Shown here in pieces: positions 1 to 5,980 of a DNA stretch of 6,287 bases. The notes beneath the pieces are model-generated. The model was not told the DNA's origin, did not search any database, and worked only from the letters and a program-made list of their open reading frames with translations. The DNA is taken from contig JACMJO010000180.1 in NCBI GenBank assembly GCA_014380605.1, positions 1-6,287 of the forward strand. Reading direction: 5' to 3'. Each line of letters starts with the position of its first letter. The stretch's first letter is position 1. The position numbers and the translations under genes were made by a program. Source of the stretch: Fimbriimonadaceae bacterium. GTDB lineage: Bacteria > Armatimonadota > Fimbriimonadia > Fimbriimonadales > Fimbriimonadaceae.

Positions 1-7
1 GAGCCGG

Positions 8-511
8 CTACTTCGTTATCTTGAGAACCTTGTAGTGCTTTCTGCCTTCGGGAGCATCGAAGGTGACTTTCTCACCCTCTGAGTGGCCGAGAAGGGCAGT
101 TCCCATTGGAGACTCGTTGCTGACCAAATCCTTGCTTGGATCGGCCTCTACGCTGGTCACGATTCGAATTTCGAAGTCGTCGCCGTAGTCTGTGTCCTCG
201 ACGCGAACCTTCGACCCAACGCCTACGTAGTCCGTTGGAATCATCGAATCGTCGAGAATCGTGGCGTTTCCGAAGATGGTTTTTAGCTCGGCAATGCGGC
301 CCTCTACCATGGCCTGCTCGAACTTCACCTCATCGAGCTCGCTATTATCTTCGCTAAATTCGCCGTGTTGTTGACTTTCACGGATGCGATCGGCGATCTC
401 GGGTCGCTTCACCGCCGTCAAGTGCTCTAGCTCAACTTGAAGGGCTTTGTATCCCTCGGGTGTTAAGAAATACCCGCCGTGGTGTTCTTGCATCATCTGG
501 GTGTCGTTCAT
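8..511 (-). CDS. greA: Transcription elongation factor GreA
   Basis: GreA enters the secondary channel of RNA polymerase and stimulates cleavage of backtracked RNA, rescuing stalled elongation complexes. The 167-residue protein has both family domains. The N-terminal coiled coil (about 14-85) carries the anchors VKRPEIADRI (34-43) and VEGRIAEL (69-76). The C-terminal FKBP-like domain (about 95-167) carries SNESPMGTALLGHSEGE (131-147) and ends in YKVLKI. It is slightly longer than the usual ~158 residues because of a short N-terminal extension and one extra residue in the coiled-coil tip. The tip reads HGEFSEDNSELDE (49-61), where the common form is GDLSENAEYDE, so the first catalytic Asp is Glu51 while Glu54 is kept. 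Met1 is preferred because an AAAGG lies 11 nt upstream, whereas Met6 and Met7 have no ribosome site. The gene is monocistronic as far as the window shows. Family assignment is very secure; full activity is inferred. Confidence 0.96.
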   Translation of the reverse strand: MNDTQMMQEHHGGYFLTPEGYKALQVELEHLTAVKRPEIADRIRESQQHGEFSEDNSELDEVKFEQAMVEGRIAELKTIFGNATILDDSMIPTDYVGVGSKVRVEDTDYGDDFEIRIVTSVEADPSKDLVSNESPMGTALLGHSEGEKVTFDAPEGRKHYKVLKITK

Positions 512-546
512 GATCGTTCTTGCCTTTCTTCAAGATCGGAGCAGGC

Positions 547-552
547 ATTATA
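547..552 (-). promoter_or_regulatory. -10 box of the greA promoter
   Basis: On the minus strand this is a perfect TATAAT, 35 bp upstream of the greA ATG, leaving room for a short leader that contains the AAAGG ribosome site. No good -35 hexamer sits 16-18 bp upstream (the candidates there, such as GTCGGA or AGTCGG, are poor), and there is no TGn extension. The -10 therefore stands alone as evidence, and an activator or an upstream element may contribute. Confidence 0.5.
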
Positions 553-653
553 GCCGGTCCATTCCTGGTCCGACTACGTTTCCTTCGTAAAGAACGTTCA
601 ATTCGGCCAGGAAGTTCTATGAATTTCTGGAACTACATTCCTTATGCCCATTT

Positions 654-663
654 TTTCCGGAAA
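654..663. repeat. 10-bp perfect palindrome, possible operator
   Basis: TTTCCGGAAA reads identically on both strands and lies 47 bp upstream of the first pil-cluster gene. A related half-site pair, TTCTGGAA, lies at 625-632 with its centre 30 bp away, about three helical turns. This could be a regulator binding site for the forward operon. A palindrome of this size can also arise by chance, and no known regulator consensus is matched firmly. Confidence 0.25.
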
Positions 664-710
664 CTTGAGCATCGTCTTGGGGAACTGTTGTCGGGGTAGA
701 GTTTCCTTGG

Positions 711-1445
711 ATGTTGAGGGCATGGGTGGGAATCGTACTTCTTTGCGCAATTGCTATGGCGCAGGGCCCGCCCGCAAGTCAAAACTTGTTCAACACCGTC
801 CGTCCGCAGGTATTCCTGACGATTCAACGCGATCCCAACGGCTCTGGGGCCGACCTCCTCGAAGTTAGGAGCATCGAGCCAACCTATCCCGCCGAGCAAC
901 TAAGGACCCAAATCCTTGAGCTAGGGAAGCTCATGGGTTCAGAGCCGCGAGGACTCCTGGTTGGCCGCTCTTCCGTGTCTGGACCCGATGCAAGGATGAC
1001 CACCATCAAGGCCACTTGCGCGATCGACGGCATTATCGATCGACAGGCAAAGGGATTTCACTTGACCCAAATCGTGCGAGCCTTCGCCGGTTACGCAGAT
1101 CCGAACCGGGTGAAGGGAATATCCGTCCTGTTTGTCGGTGAAAAGCCCCAAAAGACGACCATCCTTGCATTTGGCAAAGAAAACGATCCGGTCCAACTGC
1201 AAGGCGACTACAATTCGGTGGTTCCTGGCGTCGAGTATCGGATCAAGTTGAATTCGCAAGTTCCTGAGGAAATTACAATTCCGGAGGGGAATGAACAAAA
1301 GACTTCCCCTGGCCCGTCAATCGACGCGAGAAAGCGTATGGACTGGACAATATGGGCGTTGATTTTTGTTTCAGCCATCGCGGTGGGGGCGTTGGTATAC
1401 TCCCTGCTCGTTAGAACTACCCCGGCTAAGCAATCCCAAAAGTAG
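711..1445 (+). CDS. Putative exported membrane-anchored protein, unknown function
   Basis: I do not recognise this 244-residue protein. Residues 1-17 look like a signal peptide: a short basic start (MLR), a hydrophobic core (VGIVLLCAIAM) and an A-M-A cleavage site before Gln18. A single strong hydrophobic helix follows near the C-terminus (about 212-234), with a short basic tail. Between them lies a soluble, mixed alpha/beta region (about 25-190), then a polar linker (191-208) rich in Glu, Pro and Ser. The simplest topology is an exported domain held in the inner membrane by the C-terminal helix. The basic cluster RKR (207-209) just before the helix makes orientation uncertain. It starts a tight cluster with three PilT-type ATPases, 16 bp before the first, so a role in pilus assembly or control is plausible by context only. 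The ATG start is chosen because it gives the complete signal peptide; the ribosome site upstream is weak. Confidence 0.8.
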   Translation: MLRAWVGIVLLCAIAMAQGPPASQNLFNTVRPQVFLTIQRDPNGSGADLLEVRSIEPTYPAEQLRTQILELGKLMGSEPRGLLVGRSSVSGPDARMTTIKATCAIDGIIDRQAKGFHLTQIVRAFAGYADPNRVKGISVLFVGEKPQKTTILAFGKENDPVQLQGDYNSVVPGVEYRIKLNSQVPEEITIPEGNEQKTSPGPSIDARKRMDWTIWALIFVSAIAVGALVYSLLVRTTPAKQSQK

Positions 1446-1461
1446 ATTCAGGCAATCAAAG

Positions 1462-2541
1462 ATGACGGACATCACAAAGGTTACTCTTCGGCAACTCGTT
1501 CAAATCGGCTACGACGAGCGGGCTTCTGACGTTTGCGTCAAAGCTAATACCAAGCCGACGATGCGGCAGCACAGTATTTTCAAGCCTCTTCCGGGCGATT
1601 TTGGGATCATTGACACGGCTCAAGCGAAACGCATGATCCAAGAGGTCATGAGCGAGCACCAGATTGAGAAGTTTGAGGAAACCTGCGAAATGGACCTCGC
1701 CTTTGAGGTCGAGGGCAAATTCCGAATTCGCGCCAACATCTATATGCAGCGAGGCGGCTACGCCATCGTCATGCGAATTATCCCGCTTCGGATCATGACG
1801 ATCGAAGAGCTTGGCCTGCCGCCGGTTCTCCGCGAACTCTGCAAGCAGCGGCTGGGACTAATCTTGGTAACGGGGCCGACAGGCTCCGGTAAATCCACCT
1901 CGCTTGCCGCGATGATCGACGTTATCAACGAAGCCCGTCCCGTTCATATCGTTACAATCGAGGACCCGCTCGAGTTTGTCCACCAAGACAAGATGGCGTA
2001 CATCAGCCAACGCGAAGTCCACATCGACACCATGGAGTTCCGCCCCGCGCTTCGTGCGGTTGTTCGTGAAGCTCCGGACGTGATCTTGGTCGGTGAAATG
2101 CGCGACCAAGAAACTATGCATTCTGCGATGCAAGCCGGTGAAACGGGCCACTTGGTTTTCTCAACGGTTCACACGTCTTCCGCCTACGAGACGATGGATC
2201 GTATCGTAAACATGTTCCCGCCCCACGAAAAAGTCTTCCTTTGTCAGAGGCTTGCAGGTTCTATGCGGGCCATTATCGCGCAGAAGCTCGTTCCAAGGGC
2301 AGACGGCAACGGACGTGTCGTTGCAAATGAAATCTTGATTTGTACGCCAACAGTCACTAAACTGATCGAGGACGGTCACTTTAGCGACTTGTACCACGCT
2401 ATGAACGAGGGCGCTTTCTGGGGAATGCAAACCATGAACCAGAGTCTCGTTCGATACGTCAAGGCGGGCATCATCACTGAGGAAACGGCGCTTAACTACG
2501 CTGGTGTCGCTTCAGAGCTAAAACAAATGCTCCGCCGATAG
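1462..2541 (+). CDS. PilT-family motor ATPase, paralog 1 (PilU-like C-terminus)
   Basis: This 359-residue member of the GspE/PilT secretion-ATPase family is expected to act as a cytoplasmic hexamer at the pilus base, powering or assisting pilus retraction. The motifs are complete: Walker A GPTGSGKST (138-146), Asp box TIEDPLEFVH (165-174), Walker B DVILVGEMRD (206-215) and His box ETGHLVFSTVHT (227-238). It lacks the N-terminal extension of PilB extension ATPases. The AIRNLIRE motif of PilT is replaced by PTVTKLIEDG (296-305). The end, including AIIAQKLVPRADGNGR (270-285) and YAGVASELKQML (346-357), resembles PilU as I recall it. The N-terminal PilT signature SDLHLK is also altered to SDVCVK (22-27). 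The reading frame is open further upstream, but ATG 1462 is chosen because homology begins there and an earlier start would run into the membrane helix of the preceding gene. The ribosome site is weak (AGG, 9-nt spacer). PilU-like assignment is an inference. Confidence 0.93.
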   Translation: MTDITKVTLRQLVQIGYDERASDVCVKANTKPTMRQHSIFKPLPGDFGIIDTAQAKRMIQEVMSEHQIEKFEETCEMDLAFEVEGKFRIRANIYMQRGGYAIVMRIIPLRIMTIEELGLPPVLRELCKQRLGLILVTGPTGSGKSTSLAAMIDVINEARPVHIVTIEDPLEFVHQDKMAYISQREVHIDTMEFRPALRAVVREAPDVILVGEMRDQETMHSAMQAGETGHLVFSTVHTSSAYETMDRIVNMFPPHEKVFLCQRLAGSMRAIIAQKLVPRADGNGRVVANEILICTPTVTKLIEDGHFSDLYHAMNEGAFWGMQTMNQSLVRYVKAGIITEETALNYAGVASELKQMLRR

Positions 2542-2545
2542 GAGG
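2541..2545 (+). promoter_or_regulatory. Strong Shine-Dalgarno of pilT paralog 2
   Basis: GGAGG begins on the last base of the preceding TAG stop and sits 6 nt before ATG 2552. This fixes the start and points to translational coupling between paralogs 1 and 2. Confidence 0.85.
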
Positions 2546-2551
2546 ATTCTT

Positions 2552-3646
2552 ATGGGCGTCAGCATTGACGCGCTTCTGAGGGAGCTGGTTGATAAAGATG
2601 CCAGCGACCTGCATTTGAAATGTGGCGAGCCGCCGATCATGCGGATTCGAGGGGACCTTAAACGAGCCGACTATCCGGTGCTCAGCGAGGACGACCATCG
2701 AGAGCTGCTGTTCAGCATTCTTAACGATGAGCGGCGAGAGAAGCTGGACACTTTCAAAGAGGTAGACCTCTCCTATTACGTCGAGGGAGTTTCGCGGTTT
2801 CGTGTGAACATGTATTGGCAGCGGGGACACCCTGGCGCCGTCTTCCGCGTGATCCCATTCAAGATTCGCACGATCGACGAGCTGGCGATGCCTCAAGTCT
2901 GCAAGCGGCTGTCTTTGCTTCCCCGTGGTCTCATATTGGTAACGGGACCGACGGGTAGTGGAAAGTCGACCTCGCTTGCGGCGATGATCAACCACATCAA
3001 CCTCAACCGAAAGCTGCATATCATGACGGTCGAGGATCCGATCGAATACGTTCATGAGGATAAGGTTTCGATCATCAATCAGCGTGAGCTGGGTACCGAC
3101 ACCCACAGCTTTTCGGATGCCCTCAAGCACGTGATGCGGCAAAACCCCGACGTCATTTTGGTCGGCGAGATGCGAGACCTGGAGACGATTCAGCTGGCGA
3201 TCACCGCCGCTGAAACCGGCCACCTTGTCTTCTCAACCCTCCACACCGTGGATGCCGCACAAACGATCGACCGCATTGTCGACGTTTTCCCTCCCGAGCA
3301 ACAGGCTCAGATTCGAACCCAGCTGAGCGTTACTCTGCAAGCGGTAATTTCTCAATCTCTTCTGCCAACGAAAGACAACAAGGGCCGGGTTGCCGCTTTT
3401 GAGGTCATGACGGCGACCGCTGCCATTCGAACCCTGGTTCGCGACGGCAAGACTCACCAACTTTATTTGGACATTCAAACCGGTGCCGAGCTAGGCATGC
3501 AGACTTTGGATGGAAGCCTCTTGAACCTACTGAAGGATGGGGTGATCGACTACGAGCATGCAATGGCTAGGTGCTCGAACTTGCAGGACTTCGTGAGAAG
3601 GGCAACGAATCTTGGCCTGGCGGAGGTTAGCAGTGCAGCGAATTAA
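2552..3646 (+). CDS. pilT: Type IV pilus retraction ATPase PilT, paralog 2
   Basis: This 364-residue protein is a standard-length PilT, the hexameric ATPase that depolymerises type IV pili and drives twitching motility. The order is canonical: N-terminal PAS-like domain with ASDLHLKCGEPPIMRIRGDL (17-36) and RFRVNMYWQRG (82-92), Walker A GPTGSGKST (132-140), Asp box TVEDPIEYVH (159-168), Walker B DVILVGEMRD (200-209), His box ETGHLVFSTLHT (221-232) and the retraction motif AIRTLVRDGK (291-300). The tail after residue 345 (FVRRATNLGLAEVSSAAN) is not conserved and its coding DNA contains the ribosome site of the next gene. The start is ATG 2552 with a near-ideal GGAGG, 10 bp after paralog 1. It is closer to paralog 3 than to paralog 1: over the 14 codons from Walker B onward the proteins match at all positions and the DNA at 36 of 42 bases. 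Of the three, this one looks most like a classical PilT. Confidence 0.96.
   Translation: MGVSIDALLRELVDKDASDLHLKCGEPPIMRIRGDLKRADYPVLSEDDHRELLFSILNDERREKLDTFKEVDLSYYVEGVSRFRVNMYWQRGHPGAVFRVIPFKIRTIDELAMPQVCKRLSLLPRGLILVTGPTGSGKSTSLAAMINHINLNRKLHIMTVEDPIEYVHEDKVSIINQRELGTDTHSFSDALKHVMRQNPDVILVGEMRDLETIQLAITAAETGHLVFSTLHTVDAAQTIDRIVDVFPPEQQAQIRTQLSVTLQAVISQSLLPTKDNKGRVAAFEVMTATAAIRTLVRDGKTHQLYLDIQTGAELGMQTLDGSLLNLLKDGVIDYEHAMARCSNLQDFVRRATNLGLAEVSSAAN
3622..3626 (+). promoter_or_regulatory. Shine-Dalgarno deciding the GTG start of pilT paralog 3
   Basis: GGAGG lies inside the end of paralog 2 and 6 nt before GTG 3633, the same motif and spacing as at paralog 2. It selects GTG 3633 over the in-frame TTG at 3612, which lies upstream of this site and has no ribosome site of its own. 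Confidence 0.85.
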
Positions 3647-4802
3647 CGACCTACTTAAACGATGCGTCGATATGGACGGCTCGGATCTGCACTTCAAGTG
3701 CGATACAGGCAAGGTTTACGTGCGTGTGCATGGCGACCTTCAGCAGTTGGAAGACGAACCTTACTTCAGCGATGCCGAATTTAGGGAACAACTGAGCACC
3801 ATTCTGCGGCCGGACCAGATGACGCGATTCGATCGCGATCTTGAGCTGGACTTCGCCTACGAAATCGTTGGGATTAGCCGGTTTCGCGGCAATGCTTACC
3901 AACAGCGAAACCACATGCAAGCCGCGTTTCGCGTGATTCCCTATCACATCAACAATATGGAGGACTTACAACTCCCTCCTGCCTGCTATGACTTTATTCA
4001 GCGCCCTCGTGGCTTAGTTTTGGTTACTGGCCCGGCAGGTTCGGGTAAGTCGACATCGCTAGCGGCCATGGTTGACCGGATCAACAAGACAAAGACAGAC
4101 CACATTATCACGGTCGAGGATCCCATTGAGTTTGTTCACGACAACCATGTCGCTCTGATCAATCAGCGCGAACTTGAAGTGGACACAATGTCTTTCGCCA
4201 ATGCCCTCAAATACGTTCTGCGGCAAGACCCCGACGTCATCCTGGTTGGCGAGATGCGCGACTTGGAGACGATCCACTTGGCGATCACCGCAGCAGAAAC
4301 CGGGCACCTGGTTTTTGCGACCCTCCACACCGTGGACGCCGTTCAAACTGTGGACCGAATCGTAGACGTGTTCCCAATGCACCAACAACAGCAGGTTCGT
4401 ATGCAGTTATCGGTGAACCTGGTTGGCGTCATTTCGCAGACCCTGGTCAAGCGCAAGGATGGCCGTGGCCGCGCGGCCGCATTTGAAGTTCTGGTAGCAA
4501 CCGGTGCGGTTAGGAATCTTGTTCGTGAGAACAAGACCTACCAAATTGCTTCTCTGATTCAAACGGGCGGCAAGCAGAAGATGCAAACGCTCGACCAGTC
4601 CTTGGTAAAGCTGGTGGAAATGGGAATTGTGAATTTAGACGATGCGCGCTCTCGAGCGAAGGATGCAGGTGAATTCGATCGGCTCATGGAGACGATGGAA
4701 ATGTCTGCCGACGGCAACAGCGCATCGCAAGCCACCACGGCTGCAGCAACTGCCGCTGGTATCCGTGGCCAGCCTAATCGACCTGGATACCGACGAGAGT
4801 AG
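3633..4802 (+). CDS. pilT: Type IV pilus retraction ATPase PilT, paralog 3
   Basis: A third PilT-type motor of 389 residues, starting at GTG and overlapping the end of paralog 2 by 14 bp, so the two are probably translationally coupled. Conserved elements are GSDLHFKCD (16-24), RFRGNAYQQR (83-92), Walker A GPAGSGKST (133-141), Asp box TVEDPIEFVH (160-169), Walker B DVILVGEMRD (201-210), His box ETGHLVFATLHT (222-233) and the retraction motif AVRNLVRENK (292-301). Two points differ from the usual form. The P-loop has Ala in place of the common Thr (GPAGSGKS), which still fits GxxGxGKS. The C-terminus carries an extra Ala/Thr/Ser-rich stretch followed by a basic end (about 358-389), probably disordered. 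All catalytic residues needed for ATP hydrolysis appear present. Retraction activity is inferred from motif retention, and the division of labour with paralog 2 cannot be told from sequence. Confidence 0.95.
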   Translation: MQRINDLLKRCVDMDGSDLHFKCDTGKVYVRVHGDLQQLEDEPYFSDAEFREQLSTILRPDQMTRFDRDLELDFAYEIVGISRFRGNAYQQRNHMQAAFRVIPYHINNMEDLQLPPACYDFIQRPRGLVLVTGPAGSGKSTSLAAMVDRINKTKTDHIITVEDPIEFVHDNHVALINQRELEVDTMSFANALKYVLRQDPDVILVGEMRDLETIHLAITAAETGHLVFATLHTVDAVQTVDRIVDVFPMHQQQQVRMQLSVNLVGVISQTLVKRKDGRGRAAAFEVLVATGAVRNLVRENKTYQIASLIQTGGKQKMQTLDQSLVKLVEMGIVNLDDARSRAKDAGEFDRLMETMEMSADGNSASQATTAAATAAGIRGQPNRPGYRRE

Positions 4803-4887
4803 TTGTGGATTGAAGTCTGTGGGTTGTCTTCTGATAATGACCTCGTGCAAAAGGCACAGCTCACTAAGCACAAGCCACAGGTAACCT
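4803..4887. other. Intergenic region upstream of metX
   Basis: This 85-bp gap separates the pil cluster from metX. It holds a promoter (4810-4838), a small 4-bp hairpin GTGC-aaaag-GCAC (4845-4857) and a weak AGGT ribosome site (4879-4882). There is no rho-independent terminator for the pil transcript and no room for a standard SAM riboswitch between the promoter and the start, so read-through from the pil genes is possible. Confidence 0.65.
4810..4838 (+). promoter_or_regulatory. Sigma70-type promoter of metX
   Basis: TTGAAG (4810-4815) and GATAAT (4833-4838) are separated by exactly 17 bp, matching the housekeeping consensus at 4 of 6 and 5 of 6 positions. Transcription would start near 4845, giving a leader of about 43 nt before the TTG start. 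Hexamer quality, spacing and position agree, but this is sequence evidence only. Confidence 0.6.
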
Positions 4888-5973
4888 TTGACCGTGGCGA
4901 TCGACCCCGCGCTGTTTCTGGAGAACGAACGAACGGCTCCTAGCTCCGATCAGCGCATTTATGCAGAGGTCGGGCCGCTCGATTGCCAAGTTGGAGGCCA
5001 TTTGCCCAGGGTCACCGTGGCCTATGAAACTTGGGGAACCTTGAGTTCCGCCAAAGACAACGCCATCTTGGTCTGCCACGCCTTAAGCGGCGATTCCCAC
5101 GCCATCGGTTGGTGGGAGCGGCTCATTGGGCCAGGCAAGGCGATCGATACGAATCAGTTTTTCGTGATTGGCTCAAATTCGCTCGGGGGTTGCCAAGGAA
5201 CGACCGGTCCAGCCTCGATCGCCGACGATGGTAAGCCGTATCGGGTCAGGTTTCCTTCGATCACCGTAGGTGACATGGTCGAGGTTCAGACCCGTCTTTT
5301 GGACCATCTAGGGATTGACACCCTGCTTGGAGTCGCAGGTGGGAGTATGGGCGGCATGCAGGCCCTTGAGTGGACCGTTCGTAAACCGGGCAGGATCAAG
5401 AAGGCGTTCGTCACCGCAAGTTGTGCGGCGCATAGCGCGATGCAGATCGGTTTCAACGAAGCGGCCCGGCAAGCGGTTCTGCGCGATCCCAGGTGGCTCG
5501 GCGGCAACTATGAGGAAGGCCAAGAACCTACCGGAGGCTTGGCGGTTGGCCGGATGATCGGGCACTTGTCCTTCCTAAGCGAGCAAGCGTTTGAGGTCAA
5601 ATTCGGGCGTCGGCTTCAAGACAAGGATCTTCCAAACTACGACCTGGGGGTCGACTTTCAGGTCGAAAGCTATCTCAATTACCAAGGCGATAAGTTCACG
5701 GCCCGCTTCGATGCCAACTCGTTGCTGTACCTCACCAAAGCTATCGACTATTACGAGTTGCCGTCGTTTGCGGGGTCGAAGTCGGACTATCTATTCACCA
5801 GTTTCACCACAGATTGGCTCTACCCGAGCCATCAAAGTGAAGCGCTCCTGAAGATGGCAAAGGCTGAGGGCCTGAAGGCGGAACACCAGATCGTGGATCT
5901 GCCTTATGGGCATGATGCATTCCTTCTTGACGGAGAGATCCAAGGAAAGTACGTGCGGGCATTCTTTGCCTAG
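4888..5973 (+). CDS. metX: Homoserine O-acyltransferase MetX (probably acetyl-CoA dependent)
   Basis: MetX transfers an acyl group, usually acetyl from acetyl-CoA, to the hydroxyl of L-homoserine, the committed step of methionine synthesis before sulfur incorporation. The 361-residue alpha/beta-hydrolase-fold protein has the family signatures: CHALSGDSH (63-71), NSLGGCQGTTGPASI (97-111), the nucleophile elbow GGSMGGMQALEW (151-162) with Ser153, Asp309 in TTDWLYP (307-313) and His342 in YGHDAFL (340-346). The catalytic triad and the length are normal. The frame has a stop at 4882-4884, so the start is TTG 4888 (AGGT 5 nt upstream) or GTG 4894, two codons later; I prefer TTG on spacing. It has its own promoter and is followed after 7 bp by an ACT-domain gene. 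Some MetX-family enzymes use succinyl-CoA, and I cannot exclude this from the sequence. Confidence 0.96.
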   Translation: MTVAIDPALFLENERTAPSSDQRIYAEVGPLDCQVGGHLPRVTVAYETWGTLSSAKDNAILVCHALSGDSHAIGWWERLIGPGKAIDTNQFFVIGSNSLGGCQGTTGPASIADDGKPYRVRFPSITVGDMVEVQTRLLDHLGIDTLLGVAGGSMGGMQALEWTVRKPGRIKKAFVTASCAAHSAMQIGFNEAARQAVLRDPRWLGGNYEEGQEPTGGLAVGRMIGHLSFLSEQAFEVKFGRRLQDKDLPNYDLGVDFQVESYLNYQGDKFTARFDANSLLYLTKAIDYYELPSFAGSKSDYLFTSFTTDWLYPSHQSEALLKMAKAEGLKAEHQIVDLPYGHDAFLLDGEIQGKYVRAFFA

Positions 5974-5976
5974 AGG
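5973..5976 (+). promoter_or_regulatory. Shine-Dalgarno of the ACT-domain gene
   Basis: GAGG starts on the last base of the metX stop codon (TAG 5971-5973) and lies 4 nt before ATG 5981. The overlap indicates that the ACT gene is translated from the metX transcript. Confidence 0.65.
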
Positions 5977-5980
5977 AAAC

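Larger units (their letters stand above)
512..710. other. Divergent intergenic region between greA and the pilT cluster
   Basis: This 199-bp gap lies between two divergently read genes and should hold both promoters. On the greA side there is the TATAAT at 547-552. On the forward side I find no credible -35/-10 pair: TTGAGC at 665-670 has no -10 at the right distance, and TATGAA at 618-623 has no -35. The region contains short inverted repeats: GAACGTTC (592-599), TTC-N3-GAA (615-623), TTCTGGAA (625-632) and the 10-bp perfect palindrome TTTCCGGAAA (654-663). There is a T6 run at 651-656 but no stem strong enough for a terminator. No small ORF here has a convincing start and ribosome site. Confidence 0.6.

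Noticed and set aside
592..599. LexA/SOS box at GAACGTTC
   Set aside because: The Gram-positive type SOS box has four bases between GAAC and GTTC; here the half-sites abut, so it is kept only as a generic palindrome.
629..656. Rho-independent terminator ending in T6
   Set aside because: The only nearby stem is GGAA/TTCC with four pairs and it stands about 9 nt from the T run; too weak, and no gene on that strand ends here.
1366..1461. Upstream in-frame extension of pilT paralog 1 starting at TTG 1366
   Set aside because: The 32 extra residues read the membrane-helix region of the preceding gene in another frame, resemble no PilT N-terminus and lack a ribosome site; ATG 1462 gives the family length.
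2492..3223. Long minus-strand open frame opposite pilT paralog 2
   Set aside because: It lies opposite a fully conserved PilT, shows no recognisable domain and has matching shadows opposite paralogs 1 and 3, as expected from the coding strand's codon bias.
3612..3632. TTG 3612 as start of pilT paralog 3
   Set aside because: GGAGG at 3622-3626 lies downstream of it and 6 nt before GTG 3633, which also matches the usual PilT N-terminus.
4839..4887. SAM-responsive riboswitch before metX
   Set aside because: The leader after the predicted promoter is only about 43 nt and shows just one 4-bp hairpin; a SAM-I aptamer does not fit and I see no pseudoknot-like pattern of the shorter classes.
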